Assembly: GCF_018070345.1 (NCBI RefSeq)
Contig: NZ_JAGPXX010000003.1
Location: 248,001 to 312,000, forward strand
Direction of reading: 5' to 3'
Length of the DNA stretch: 64,000 nucleotides
Source: Streptomyces sp. F63
GTDB lineage: Bacteria > Actinomycetota > Actinomycetes > Streptomycetales > Streptomycetaceae
Shown: piece by piece, positions 8,516 to 17,109 of the stretch
How positions within the stretch are numbered: position 1 is the first letter of the stretch
Layout: every line of letters begins with the position of its first letter
Position numbers and translations under genes: made by a program
The notes under the pieces: model-generated
The model's input: the letters and a program-made list of their open reading frames with translations, nothing else
Databases searched by the model: none
Told to the model about the DNA's origin: nothing

Positions 8516-9478
8516 TCACTCCTCGACGAGGAGCTTGTCCCGCAGCTGGGCCAGGGTGCGGGCGAGCAGCCGGGAGACGTGCATCTGCGAGATGCCGACC
8601 TCCTGCGCGATCTGCGACTGCGTCATATTGCCGAAGAAGCGCAGCAGCAGGATCTTCTTCTCCCGCGGCGGCAGCTCCTCCAGCAGGGGCTTGAGCGACT
8701 CGCGGTACTCCACGCCTTCCAGGGCGTCGTCCTCGGCGCCCAGGGTGTCGGCGACGGCCGGCGACTCCTCGTCGGTGTCCGGGACGTCCAGCGAGAGGGT
8801 GCTGTACGCGTTGGCGGACTCCAGGCCCTCCAGCACCTCCTCCTCGGAGATGCCGATCTGGACGGCCAGTTCGTGGACGGTGGGGGAGCGGCCGTGCCGC
8901 TGGGACAGCTCGGCGGTGGCCGTCGTCAGCGACAGCCGCAGTTCCTGGAGCCGGCGCGGAACCCGCACCGCCCAGCCCTTGTCGCGGAAGTGCCGCTTGA
9001 TCTCGCCCACGACCGTCGGGGTGGCGTAGGTGGAGAACTCCACGCCCCGGTCGGGATCGAAGCGGTCCACCGATTTGATGAGGCCGATGGTGGCGACCTG
9101 GGTCAGGTCGTCCAGCGGCTCGCCGCGGTTGCGGAACCGCCGGGCCAGATGCTCCACCAGCGGCAGGTGCATCCGCACCAGGTGGTCGCGGAGCTCGGCG
9201 CGCTGCGGCGAGCCCTCGGGCAGGCCGCGCAGCTCGACGAAGAGCGCCCGGGCACCGCTGCGGTCGTGCGGATCGGGCTGCTCCCCGTGGGCGTATTCGT
9301 GCTCGCGCCCCGGGTGCCCGCCCCGGCCCTGTTCCTCCCGGGGCTCCTGCCGCTGCTCGTGCTGATGCTGGTCCATGTGGTCCGCCCGCTCTGCCTGTTG
9401 CTCGGGGATGGCCGCCCTGGGCACCGCCCCCGCCGAGCGCCTCTCGTCCTGCACCGGCCCACCCGCTCCCTCCGTCAC
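8516..9478 (-). CDS. sigH: SigB/SigF-family sigma factor SigH
   Basis: The 320-residue protein has a polar, His/Gln/Glu-rich N-terminal extension of about 80 residues and then a group 3 sigma factor. Region 2 includes HLARRFRNRGEPLDDLTQVA and IGLIKSVDRFDPDRGVEFST; region 3 follows; region 4 ends TQSQIAQEVGISQMHVSRLL. Homologous SigH of S. coelicolor responds to osmotic stress and aerial development and occurs as several sizes from alternative starts and processing. An internal ATG at 9376 could give a shorter form here. GTG 9478 overlaps the upstream anti-sigma stop as GTGA, so the two are translationally coupled. Confidence 0.93.
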   Translation of the reverse strand: MTEGAGGPVQDERRSAGAVPRAAIPEQQAERADHMDQHQHEQRQEPREEQGRGGHPGREHEYAHGEQPDPHDRSGARALFVELRGLPEGSPQRAELRDHLVRMHLPLVEHLARRFRNRGEPLDDLTQVATIGLIKSVDRFDPDRGVEFSTYATPTVVGEIKRHFRDKGWAVRVPRRLQELRLSLTTATAELSQRHGRSPTVHELAVQIGISEEEVLEGLESANAYSTLSLDVPDTDEESPAVADTLGAEDDALEGVEYRESLKPLLEELPPREKKILLLRFFGNMTQSQIAQEVGISQMHVSRLLARTLAQLRDKLLVEE

Positions 9479-9888
9479 GGCTGACCGGGACCCGCGCCGC
9501 GCTTCTTGTGCAGGCCGATGCTCACCGTGCGGTCCTCGGCGACCGTGGAGTCCACCTCGCCGGCGAGCGCGGAGAGCACCGTCCAGGCGAAGGTGTCGCG
9601 CTCCGGGGCGCGGCCGTCGGTCGTCGGGGCCGAGACGGTGACCCTCAGCGAATCCCCGACCAGGCGGAAGACGCAGCTGAGCACGGAACCCGGCACCGCC
9701 TGCTGCAGCAGGATCGCGCAGGCCTCGTCGACCGCGATGCGCAGATCCTCGATCTCGTCGAGGGTGAAGTCCAGTCGGGCGGCGAGGCCCGCCGTGGCCG
9801 TCCGCAGCACGGAAAGATAGGCACCCGCGGCGGGCAGCCGGACTTCCACGAAGTCCTGGTTCCCGGGCTCACCTGCGATGTGGGACAC
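9475..9888 (-). CDS. prsH: Anti-sigma factor kinase for SigH (UshX/PrsH, RsbW-like)
   Basis: The 137-residue protein is a GHKL-type anti-sigma factor. It starts SHIAGEPGNQDFVEVRLPAA after a GTG and carries the N-box-like DLRIAVDEACAILLQQA. Such proteins bind the SigB-like sigma factor directly and can phosphorylate an STAS antagonist. GTG 9888 is chosen because GGAGGTGA precedes it and the length fits the family; longer in-frame starts up to 10104 look like untranslated leader. Its stop overlaps sigH by 4 nt, giving 1:1 coupling. The STAS protein at 12830 is a possible antagonist. Confidence 0.9.
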   Translation of the reverse strand: MSHIAGEPGNQDFVEVRLPAAGAYLSVLRTATAGLAARLDFTLDEIEDLRIAVDEACAILLQQAVPGSVLSCVFRLVGDSLRVTVSAPTTDGRAPERDTFAWTVLSALAGEVDSTVAEDRTVSIGLHKKRGAGPGQP

Positions 9889-10200
9889 CCTCACCTCCAA
9901 GGTGACAAGCTCTTCGAGCTGATACGAGCGCCGGACCGCGCGCTTCGCGCGAGGGCGGAACCGGCGCAGCACATGGTTCGCCTGCGACGCTATCGTGATC
10001 TGTGGGCCGGTGTCGCCTGTGCGAGAGGCGCAGGGCACAGCGGGGCCGCCCTCCCACGGCCGGTCGGAGCCCGCGATCCGGTGAACGTCACTCATTGTAG
10101 GCATGTCTCTACGGACAGTGGCTAGGGGTGTGGCGGTTCCAATTCCGGGAATCCGGCCCCGAATTCACCCGGTGGAGGCGGGGGCGGACGTCGCCACTGG

Positions 10201-11124
10201 TCAGCCCGCTCCGGTGAGAACGGCGGCGAGCGTCGTGCCCCGGGGGAACGCGCCCTCTTCGGTCAGCGACAACAGTCCGTACAGCATCTTGGCGACGTAC
10301 AGTGACTCCAGGATAACCCCGTGCCGGGCGGAGAAGTCCTCTGCGAACGCCCGGAGTTGCGGCGGCACCTTCGCGTAGCCGCCGCCGTGGAAGCGGTGCT
10401 CCACCCGCCAGTCGCCCCGGCGCCCGCCGAACGCGTCGTGCTGGAGGCGCTCCACCTCCCGGTCCAGAAAGCCGCCCTTCAGCGCCGCGAAGCCCAGCGC
10501 CCGCTGGCCGGGCGCCAGTCCCGCGGCCAGTCCCGCGAGGGTGCCGCCGGTGCCGCAGGGCACCGCCACCACGTCGGCCCGGCCCCGCAGTTCGCGGCCG
10601 AGGGCGGTGCAGCCGTGCACGGCGAGGGCGTTGCTGCCGCCCTCCGGCACGAGATGGAAGGGGCCGAACCGCTCCCGGAGGTCCGCGACGAACTCCGGAG
10701 CGGTCTTGCGCCGGTAGCCGGCCCGGTCGAGGAAGACCAGCCGCATCCCGTCGGCGGCGCAGCGCTCCAGGGACGGGTTCAGCGGGCGGTCCGCCAGCTC
10801 GTCCCCGCGGACGACACCGATGGTGGCTAGCCCCAGCAGCCGGCCGGCCGCGGCGGTGGCCCGCAGATGGTGGGAGTAGGCGCCGCCGAAGGTGAGCAGA
10901 GTGGTGTGGCCGTGCTCGGCGGCGGCGCGCAGATTCGGGGCGAGCTTGCGCCACTTGTTGCCGGGCAGCTCGGGATGGATGAGGTCGTCCCGCTTGAGCA
11001 GCAGCCGTACGCCGTGGCGCGCGAAACGCTCGTCCCCGGCCGGGCGCAGGGGTGAGGGCAGCCGGGGCCGCAGGGCGCCGGGCCCGGACGGGACACCGGG
11101 AGCACCGGGGGTGGGGACGGACAC
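10201..11124 (-). CDS. PLP-dependent ACC deaminase/D-cysteine desulfhydrase family enzyme
   Basis: The 307-residue protein belongs to fold-type II PLP enzymes related to 1-aminocyclopropane-1-carboxylate deaminase and D-cysteine desulfhydrase. The motif LLKRDDLIHPELPGNKWRKL holds the probable PLP lysine, K57. The phosphate-binding loop is seen in VPCGTGGTLAGLAAGL, and TFGGAYSHHLRATAAAG is the conserved substrate-side segment. Family members release ammonia or hydrogen sulfide from small amino acids; which one is used here cannot be told. The gene stands alone on the minus strand. GTG 11124 is the longest start; CACAAT 6 nt upstream may mean a leaderless message. Confidence 0.85.
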   Translation of the reverse strand: MSVPTPGAPGVPSGPGALRPRLPSPLRPAGDERFARHGVRLLLKRDDLIHPELPGNKWRKLAPNLRAAAEHGHTTLLTFGGAYSHHLRATAAAGRLLGLATIGVVRGDELADRPLNPSLERCAADGMRLVFLDRAGYRRKTAPEFVADLRERFGPFHLVPEGGSNALAVHGCTALGRELRGRADVVAVPCGTGGTLAGLAAGLAPGQRALGFAALKGGFLDREVERLQHDAFGGRRGDWRVEHRFHGGGYAKVPPQLRAFAEDFSARHGVILESLYVAKMLYGLLSLTEEGAFPRGTTLAAVLTGAG

Positions 11125-11298
11125 CGGACCATTGTGGCCCGGCGCCCCGGGGGGACGCGCAGGCGGGGGCGGCGGCCGGGTTCGCGGCGCCCGGTCCCGG
11201 CGGCGCCCGCGGGGCGTTCCCGGCGCGGGCGTGCGGGCTCCGGGGTCTTCGCGGCGCGGGCGTTCGCGCCCCCGGGCCGGGGGACGGGCCGCGCGGGC

Positions 11299-11532
11299 TC
11301 AGCCGCGGAGGACGCCGTCGCCGTGCGTCGCGATGTGCTGCTCCAGCGCCTCCATGGCCCGGCGGGTGGCCTCCGGGGAGCCGCCGCGGCGCTGCTCGGC
11401 GTAGTACGCCGCACCGAGTTTCTTCAGCAGGTCGGCCCCGGCGCGCTGGGTCTGCACCTCGTCGAGCTTCTGCTTGCCCTGTGTGAGCCCGCGCTGTGCC
11501 TGCTCCTTGGCGCGGTCCAGGAACCCTGCCAT
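11299..11532 (-). CDS. Small hydrophilic conserved protein, 77 aa
   Basis: The protein begins MAGFLDRAKEQAQRGLTQGK and is charged and probably helical, with a long amphipathic stretch and a YYAEQRRGG segment. I recognise it as a small conserved actinobacterial protein of unknown function. ATG 11532 has a strong AGGAGG ribosome site 8 nt upstream, which supports it as a real gene. It lies downstream of the KAS III-like gene on the same strand with a 200-bp gap, so co-transcription is uncertain. Confidence 0.8.
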   Translation of the reverse strand: MAGFLDRAKEQAQRGLTQGKQKLDEVQTQRAGADLLKKLGAAYYAEQRRGGSPEATRRAMEALEQHIATHGDGVLRG

Positions 11533-11732
11533 GTGCTGCCTCCTGCGATCGGTGCGGTGGGGCGGCCGGGCTGGTGCGCCGGCCCTCGCCCCGTCAACGC
11601 GGGGGCCGGGCGGGGGGTTCCCCTCGTCACCCGTACGGCGGAGTCAGGATCCGCCGCCCCTGGGCCTGTCGCGGCCCTGAATCCCCCACCCCTACACAGG
11701 AGATGACCTGCTCACGACCTTGTGCAACACCC

Positions 11733-12671
11733 TTAGGGGCAGTGGATGACCTGCCCCGCGTACGAGAGGTTGCCGCCGAAGCCGAAGAGCAGGACCGGGG
11801 CGCCCTGTTCGATCTCCCCGCGCTCCACCAGCTTGGACAGGGCCAGCGGGATGCTTGCCGCCGAGGTGTTGCCGGAGTCCACGACGTCCTTGGCGATCAC
11901 GGCGTTGACCGCTCCCAGCCTCCGGGCGAGCGGCTCAATGATCCGCAGGTTCGCCTGGTGCGGCACCACCGCCGCCAGGTCCTCGGGCCGCACTCCGGCG
12001 CGCTCGCACACCCGGCGCGCGATCGGCGGCAGCTGGGTGGTGGCCCAGCGGTAGACGGCCTGCCCCTCCTGCGCGAAGCGGCTCGGGGTGCCCTCGATGC
12101 GCACGGCGCCGCCCATCTCGGGGACGGATCCCCAGACGACCGGACCGATGCCGGGCTCCGCCGCGGCGGCCACCACCGCGGCACCGGCGCCGTCGCCGGT
12201 CAGCACGCAGGTGGAGCGGTCCGTCCAGTCGGTCACATCGGTGAACTTCTCGGCTCCGATGACGAGCGCGGTACGGGCCGCGCCGGCCCGCACCGCGTGG
12301 TCCGCGGCGGCCAGGGCGTGGGTGAAGCCCGCGCAGACCACGTTGAGGTCCATGGTGGCGGGGGAGGGGAGGCCGAGCCGGGCGGCGACGCGGGCGGCCG
12401 TGTTGGGGCTGCGGTCGACGGCCGTGCAGGTGGCGACGAGGACCAGGTCCACCTCCGAGGCCGGCAGGCCGGAGCCCGCCAGCGCCTTGGCGGCCGCGGC
12501 GGCGGCCATGTGGTCCACGGTCTCGTCGGGACGCGCCACGTGGCGGGTGCGGATGCCGACCCGGCTGCGGATCCACGCGTCGTCCGTGTCGACCATGGCC
12601 GCGAGATCGTCGTTGGTCAGCACGGTGGCGGGCTGGTAGTGGCCGAGGGCCAGGACGCGCGAACCCGTCAT
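11733..12671 (-). CDS. 3-oxoacyl-ACP synthase III (FabH-like)
   Basis: The 312-residue protein is a KAS III-family thiolase-fold enzyme, which condenses an acyl-CoA starter with malonyl-ACP. It has the active-site Cys in LNVVCAGFTHAL (C113), His in VVPHQANLRI (H237) and Asn in DSGNTSAASIP (N267), so the triad is intact. It also carries the N-terminal DDAWIRSRVGIRTRH segment. It is not in a fab operon: no fabD, acpP or fabF lies near, so it is likely a stand-alone or secondary-metabolite-type KAS III rather than the essential housekeeping FabH. ATG 12671 gives the normal family length. Confidence 0.9.
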   Translation of the reverse strand: MTGSRVLALGHYQPATVLTNDDLAAMVDTDDAWIRSRVGIRTRHVARPDETVDHMAAAAAAKALAGSGLPASEVDLVLVATCTAVDRSPNTAARVAARLGLPSPATMDLNVVCAGFTHALAAADHAVRAGAARTALVIGAEKFTDVTDWTDRSTCVLTGDGAGAAVVAAAAEPGIGPVVWGSVPEMGGAVRIEGTPSRFAQEGQAVYRWATTQLPPIARRVCERAGVRPEDLAAVVPHQANLRIIEPLARRLGAVNAVIAKDVVDSGNTSAASIPLALSKLVERGEIEQGAPVLLFGFGGNLSYAGQVIHCP

Positions 12672-12829
12672 GGGTGTCCCTTCGTCATCCGCCGGCGCCG
12701 GTCGGGTGCCGGTGCCGGGTGCGGTGGGCACCGCCCCACCATCCTGGGGGCGCGGACGCGGCGACCGGGTACGCGTTCGACCAAGGATCCGGGCGCAGAA
12801 CTGGCGTGATCCGCCAGCGGGGCCGTCAC

Positions 12830-13168
12830 TCAGGCGGAGACGCCGTGCCGGCGCAGGGCCTCGGCCAGCGTGGGAACGGGGCGGAAACGGTGGTCGAGGC
12901 CGGTCAGGCCCAGGATGCGCAGAATCCCGGGCCGGTCGCAGACGAGAGCGAGGCGCCCGCCCTGGGCGTGGACGCGGCGGTGGACGCGGCACAGCAGCCG
13001 CAGACCGGAGGCGTCGAGGAAGGTGACCGGGCCGAGGTCGATCACGAGCCGGGGCTCGGCGGCGGCGGTGGCCCGGTCGAGGTGCGGTGCGGTGTCGAGG
13101 GCCGCGGCGATGTCCATCTCGCCGCGGAGTTCCACGACCGTGCAGCCGCCCGTGCGGTAGGTGGCCAT
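12830..13168 (-). CDS. STAS-domain anti-sigma factor antagonist
   Basis: The 112-residue protein is a single STAS domain of the SpoIIAA/RsbV type. It begins ATYRTGGCTVVELRGEMDIA and has the phosphorylatable serine in FLDASGLRLLCRVHRR (S54). Such proteins free a sigma factor by binding its anti-sigma kinase when unphosphorylated. The nearest kinase candidates are the SigH anti-sigma at 9475 and the RsbW-like protein at 37895. ATG 13168 lacks a strong ribosome site; GAGGAG lies about 35 nt upstream, next to a CTG, so an upstream non-ATG start is possible. Confidence 0.85.
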   Translation of the reverse strand: MATYRTGGCTVVELRGEMDIAAALDTAPHLDRATAAAEPRLVIDLGPVTFLDASGLRLLCRVHRRVHAQGGRLALVCDRPGILRILGLTGLDHRFRPVPTLAEALRRHGVSA

Positions 13169-13579
13169 GTGCCGGCTGGGCTGCGGGGTCAGCTGACTCT
13201 CCTCTTCCGGGCCGTGCGCGGGGTCCTGCCGCCCGGTCCTCCGCGTGTGGCTGTGCGGTCTCCTCGGGCGGCGGGCGCTGCGTCCCCGGTCCGGCGGGCC
13301 GGCCCCGGTCGTACGGAAACCGCCGATCGGGCAACCGGGGTCCGTGCGGCCCGGGGCAAGGGGTGACGTACCGTCACCGTAGCGGCACAGCGTGGGAGGG
13401 TGAAACTGAAGAAACGGTCTTCGCCCCGGGAAGTGCATCCGTATAGGTGAATTTCCGCACTTGCCGTTGACGGGGACCCGGCGCTTCCCGCGTATCGCCC
13501 GTATCGCCCCGGGGCAGCCTGGAGCGGTTGCGCCCGAGGTCCTACCGTGACTGCCACCGGACTCTGGAGGCAGCAGAAG
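13169..13579. other. Divergent region, STAS gene to acetyltransferase
   Basis: The 411 bp contain the promoters of two divergent genes. TTGACG at 13467-13472 is the best -35-like hexamer seen on the forward strand, but no good -10 follows. No gene is supported. Confidence 0.4.
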
Positions 13580-14218
13580 ATGTCACTGATCCCCACCGCC
13601 GCACCGACCCCGGGCATACGCCGCGCCGGAGCGGACGACCGCACCTGGGTCGCCTCGCTCCTGGGCGAGGCGTTCATGAACGATCCGGTCAGCAGCTGGG
13701 TCTTCCCGGAGGCGGAGCAGCGGCGCGCGCTCCACCCCGCCTTCTTCGGCGTCTTCCTCGACGCCGCCCTGGAGGAGGGCTCCGTGGAGGTCACCGAGGA
13801 CGGCTCCGCGGCCGCCCTCTGGCTGTCCGTCCCGGCCGTGGCCGAGGCGGACGTCCCGGCCGCGATCGCCGAGGACGAGCAGGCCGCGGCCCTGATGCGC
13901 GCGGTGAGCGACCCGGGCAACGAGCGGACGGAGATGGTCGGCCGGCTCACCGCCCGGGTGCACCCCCGGCACCGGGAGCACCGCTACCTGATGCTCATCG
14001 GGGTCGACCCCGGCCGGCAGGGGCAGGGGATCGGCAGCGCGCTCCTGGAGCCCGCGCTGCGCCACTGCGACAGCGCGGGCCTGCCCGCCTATCTGGAGGC
14101 CAGCAGCGCCCGCAGCCGTTCGCTGTACGAGCGCGAGGGCTTCGTCTTCACCGGTCGGACCGTCGATCTGCCGGACGGCCCGCCGATGTGGCCCATGTGG
14201 CGCGAGCCGCGGGGCTGA
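13580..14218 (+). CDS. GNAT-family N-acetyltransferase
   Basis: The 212-residue protein has a GNAT fold: motif A reads LMLIGVDPGRQGQGIGSALL, with the acetyl-CoA loop GRQGQGIG, and the C-terminal RSLYEREGFVFTG is the usual motif B. The N-terminal half is a less conserved substrate-side region with FMNDPVSSWVFPEAEQRRA. The substrate cannot be told. ATG 13580 has GGAGG 9 nt upstream and starts at MSLIPTAAP; GTG 13547 would add 11 residues. It converges on sodN across a strong hairpin. Confidence 0.88.
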   Translation: MSLIPTAAPTPGIRRAGADDRTWVASLLGEAFMNDPVSSWVFPEAEQRRALHPAFFGVFLDAALEEGSVEVTEDGSAAALWLSVPAVAEADVPAAIAEDEQAAALMRAVSDPGNERTEMVGRLTARVHPRHREHRYLMLIGVDPGRQGQGIGSALLEPALRHCDSAGLPAYLEASSARSRSLYEREGFVFTGRTVDLPDGPPMWPMWREPRG

Positions 14219-14277
14219 GCCGGGCGGGGCCCGGCGGACGGCCGCGGCTCTCCGCCGCCCCGGACGGGCGGAAAGCA

Positions 14278-14330
14278 CCGCACCCGGTCCGCGGGGGCGC
14301 CGTGTTCGGCGCACCGCGGACCGGGTGCGG
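14278..14330. terminator. Strong bidirectional terminator between GNAT gene and sodN
   Basis: A perfect 17-bp stem (14278-14294 with 14314-14330) encloses a second 5-bp stem GCGCC/GGCGC. It lies between two convergent stop codons. Confidence 0.88.
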
Positions 14331-14378
14331 ACGGGAGAACCGGGCGGCCGGACACCCGCGGACCGGCGCCCCCGGCGG

Positions 14379-14774
14379 TCAGGCCTTCTTGGTCTCCCAG
14401 AAGATCTTGTCGATCTCGGCGATGAGGTCGAGCAGCTTCTGGCCGGTCGCCGGGTCGGTCGAGGCCTTGGCGGCGCTCGCGGCCTTGAGGGCGTCGTTCA
14501 CCAGCTGGTGCAGCTGCGGGTACTTCTCGAAGTGCGGCGGCTTGAAGTAGTCGCTCCACAGCACGGAGATGTGGTGCTTGGCCAGCTCCGCGCGCTCCTC
14601 CTTGATGACGGTGGCGCGGGTGCGGTAGTGGGGGTCGTCGTTGGCCTGGTACTTCTCCTGGATGGCCTTGACGGACTCGGCCTCGACGCGGGCCTGGGCC
14701 GGGTCGTACACGCCGCAGGGCAGGTCGCAGTGGGCGCTGACCTTGACCGTCGGGGCGAACAGGCGGGAGAGCAT
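14379..14774 (-). CDS. sodN: Nickel superoxide dismutase precursor
   Basis: Ni-SOD converts superoxide to oxygen and peroxide in the cytoplasm. The 131-residue precursor has a 14-residue leader (MLSRLFAPTVKVSA) and then the nickel hook HCDLPCGVYDPAQ, in which His1, Cys2 and Cys6 of the mature enzyme bind nickel. The leader must be cut by SodX, encoded next door and divergent. The remaining sequence (YFKPPHFEKYPQLH) is typical, and the length is normal. In S. coelicolor sodN mRNA is restrained by the small RNA s-SodF, which pairs with the ribosome-binding region; whether that pairing exists here was not tested. Confidence 0.97.
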   Translation of the reverse strand: MLSRLFAPTVKVSAHCDLPCGVYDPAQARVEAESVKAIQEKYQANDDPHYRTRATVIKEERAELAKHHISVLWSDYFKPPHFEKYPQLHQLVNDALKAASAAKASTDPATGQKLLDLIAEIDKIFWETKKA

Positions 14775-14915
14775 GTAGCTGTCCTTCCTCGTGATCGTCT
14801 TCTCAGGTGGGACATTACTCCGTGAAGATGGCCATGTGGCGAGTGCCCCAGCGGGCTTGGGACAAAAGTCCGAGTGAGGGCGCAACTCGCGGAGGAACGG
14901 ACCGGGAGGTGCCGG

Positions 14916-15431
14916 ATGCCCGATGCCGGTCGGCGGCGGGGATACGAACACGGGTGCGAGCCGGGGCCGGCGCCGTGCCCGTCGGACGCCGGGGAGCACC
15001 GGCCGCTGCTCCCGTACGGGCTCGCCGAGGTCGTCGGCCCGTCGATGCTGCCGGCTCTGCGGCCGGGAGACCGGCTGGTCGTCCGGTACGGGGCGCCGGT
15101 GCGGCCGGGGGACGTGGTGGTGCTGCGCCATCCGATGCAGCAGGACCTGCTCATCGTGAAGCGGGCGGCGGAGCGGCGCGGGGGCGGCTGGTGGGTGCTC
15201 GGGGACAATCCGGCCGCGGAGAGCGACAGCCGCGAGTTCGGCGTGGTTCCCGACGGACTCGTGCTGGCGCGGGCCCGCTTGCGGCTGCGTCCGCCGCGCA
15301 TGGTGCGGGCTCAGCGGTCGGCGGCCGCGCTGCTGTCGTGGACGGCCTCGGCGGTGCGGCCGGTGCCGTCCGGGCGGCGGCCGGCCCCGGGGCCCGTACG
15401 CGCACTCTCCAGGCGTTTGCGGGCCCGGTAG
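14916..15431 (+). CDS. sodX: Nickel-type superoxide dismutase maturation protease SodX
   Basis: The protein is a single-domain S26 signal-peptidase-like enzyme with the nucleophile serine in VVGPSMLPALRPGDRL and the general-base lysine in DLLIVKRAAERR, followed by WVLGDNPAAESDSR. It lacks a membrane anchor, as expected for the cytoplasmic Ni-SOD peptidase. ATG 14916 has GGGAGGTGCCGG directly upstream and gives 171 residues; GTG 14874 is an alternative. The C-terminal 45 or so residues are basic and unconserved-looking and overlap the 3' end of the CGNR gene on the other strand by 121 bp. Confidence 0.92.
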   Translation: MPDAGRRRGYEHGCEPGPAPCPSDAGEHRPLLPYGLAEVVGPSMLPALRPGDRLVVRYGAPVRPGDVVVLRHPMQQDLLIVKRAAERRGGGWWVLGDNPAAESDSREFGVVPDGLVLARARLRLRPPRMVRAQRSAAALLSWTASAVRPVPSGRRPAPGPVRALSRRLRAR

Positions 15432-15964
15432 GCGGCCACGTTCGCGCGGGTCGCGCAGCGGTCCGAGCAGTACCGCCGGGAGCGGTTGGTCGAGGTGTCC
15501 AGATAGGCGTTGCGGCAGGGAGCGGCCCGGCAGAGGCCCAGCCGGTCGGCGCCGTGCTCGGTGAGGTGGAACGCCAGGCCCACGGAGGCCGTGGCGGTGT
15601 AGTCGGCGGTGGCATTGGCCGCGTGGTCGGCGATGTGCAGATGCCAGTCGGGACGGCCGTCCGCGCCGCGCGGGGCGTGCCCGGAGATCTGCGGGCTGAC
15701 GGGGAACTCCATCAGCAGGGCGTTGAGGAGGCCCACCGCCAGCGCCTCGTCCCCCGCGTCCGCCGCCTCGAAGACCGCGCGGAACCGGGCCCGCACCGAC
15801 CTCAGCCGGGTGACGTCCGCCTCGTTCGCGCGGCGCGCCGTCTGGCGGCCGGGGCCGAGCAGCGCGCGGACCGCCTCGACGGAGGTGAGCCCGTCCGTGC
15901 CGCGGCCCGGTTCCTCGGTGTTGACCAGGCGCACCGCGAAATCCGAGTAGGAGGCCAGTTCCAC
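15311..15964 (-). CDS. ABATE-domain/CGNR-type zinc-finger protein
   Basis: The 217-residue protein has an N-terminal ABATE domain (ELASYSDFAVRLVNTEEPGR) and a C-terminal CGNR zinc finger. The finger reads CRAAPCRNAYLDTSTNRSRRYCSDRCATRANVA in two blocks: CRAAPCRNAY and RYCSDRC, so all four cysteines are present. Such proteins are presumed stress-linked transcription regulators. GTG 15964 has AGGGAACC just upstream. The tail after ARKRLESART is low-complexity and lies in the 121-bp tail-to-tail overlap with sodX. Confidence 0.85.
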   Translation of the reverse strand: MELASYSDFAVRLVNTEEPGRGTDGLTSVEAVRALLGPGRQTARRANEADVTRLRSVRARFRAVFEAADAGDEALAVGLLNALLMEFPVSPQISGHAPRGADGRPDWHLHIADHAANATADYTATASVGLAFHLTEHGADRLGLCRAAPCRNAYLDTSTNRSRRYCSDRCATRANVAAYRARKRLESARTGPGAGRRPDGTGRTAEAVHDSSAAADR

Positions 15965-16130
15965 GGGGTTCCCTAACGGTTGGAGGCGGATCGGGTGGGC
16001 TGGACGGGCGGGGGCCGGTGCGCCGGCGGCGCGGTGCCCCCGCGGCGGCCGGGCTCGGCCCCGTCCCCGCCGCGGCCCTGCGGGCGGCCGTGACGGGGGC
16101 CGCTGCTCCGCGGCCGTGGCCGGTCGGTCC

Positions 16131-16158
16131 GGGGTACGGGGTACGGGGTACGGGGTAC
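16131..16158. repeat. Four tandem copies of GGGGTAC
   Basis: GGGGTAC is repeated four times exactly, in non-coding DNA upstream of the CGNR gene. The number of copies is likely to vary between strains. Confidence 0.85.
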
Positions 16159-16262
16159 GGGAAGTATCACGGACCCGCGCGCTCCGGCGGTCACGGCGCC
16201 TTCCCGGATCGCGGGCGGCGGTGAGGGCGGGGCATGGCCGGGGCAGCCGGCCGGAGACGCCC

Positions 16263-16299
16263 GGAGGCGGTACGGCCTTCTCGCCCGTACCGCCTCCGT
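16263..16299 (-). terminator. Terminator of the amino-acid ABC operon
   Basis: A perfect 14-bp stem (CGGAGGCGGTACGG and its complement) with a 9-nt loop starts about 31 nt after the ATPase stop at 16330. Confidence 0.85.
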
Positions 16300-16329
16300 C
16301 CGCTGTCCGCACTCCCCTGGAGCCCCTGC

Positions 16330-17109
16330 TCAGAGCACCTTGGAGAGGAAGGACTTGGTGCGCTCGTGCTGCGGGTTGGTCAGGACGTCGCGCGGGTTGC
16401 CGGACTCCACCACCACACCGTCGTCCATGAAGACGATCGAGTCACCCACCTCGCGGGCGAAGCCCATCTCATGGGTGACGACGACCATCGTCATGCCCTC
16501 CTCGGCCAGTCCCCGCATGACGTCGAGGACCTCGCCGACCAGCTCCGGGTCGAGCGCCGAGGTGGGCTCGTCGAAGAGCATCAGCTTGGGCTCCATGGCG
16601 AGCGCCCGGGCGATCGCCACCCGCTGCTGCTGGCCGCCGGAGAGCTGGGAGGGGTAGTTGCCCGTCTTGTCGCCCAGGCCGACCCGGTCGAGGAGCTTGC
16701 GCGCCCGCTCGCGGGCGACCGCCTTGGACTCCCGCTTGACCTGGACGGGCGCCTCCATGACGTTCTCCAGCGCCGTCATGTGCGGAAAGAGGTTGAAGCG
16801 CTGGAAGACCATGCCGATGTCGCGGCGCTGGGCGGCGACCTCGCGCTCCTTGAGCTCGTAGAGCTTGTCGCCCTTCTGGCGGTAGCCGACCAGCCGGCCG
16901 TCGACGTAGAGGCGGCCCGCGTTGATCTGCTCCAGGTGGTTGATGCAGCGCAGGAAGGTGGACTTGCCGGAGCCGGACGGGCCGACGAGGCAGAAGACCT
17001 CGCGCGGCGCCACCTCCAGGTCGATGCCCTTGAGGACGTGGGTGTGCCCGAAGGACTTGTGCACCTGCTCGGCCTTGACCATCGGGTGCTTGCTCACGGC
17101 GGTGCTCAT
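16330..17109 (-). CDS. Polar amino acid ABC transporter, ATP-binding protein
   Basis: The 259-residue ATPase has Walker A ([18 protein letters not shown]), the Q-loop [13 protein letters not shown], signature [15 protein letters not shown] and Walker [14 protein letters not shown], with the switch His in [12 protein letters not shown]. These features place it in the GlnQ/GltL subfamily that powers polar amino acid uptake. It overlaps the upstream permease by 4 nt (ATGA). With the permease and lipoprotein upstream it forms a complete binding-protein-dependent importer. The amino acid cannot be assigned. Confidence 0.93.
   Translation of the reverse strand: MSTAVSKHPMVKAEQVHKSFGHTHVLKGIDLEVAPREVFCLVGPSGSGKSTFLRCINHLEQINAGRLYVDGRLVGYRQKGDKLYELKEREVAAQRRDIGMVFQRFNLFPHMTALENVMEAPVQVKRESKAVARERARKLLDRVGLGDKTGNYPSQLSGGQQQRVAIARALAMEPKLMLFDEPTSALDPELVGEVLDVMRGLAEEGMTMVVVTHEMGFAREVGDSIVFMDDGVVVESGNPRDVLTNPQHERTKSFLSKVL

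Larger units (their letters stand above)
15965..16329. other. Intergenic region with short tandem repeat and terminator
   Basis: The 365 bp hold the 7-bp tandem repeat at 16131-16158 and the hairpin at 16263-16299. No gene is supported. Confidence 0.6.
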
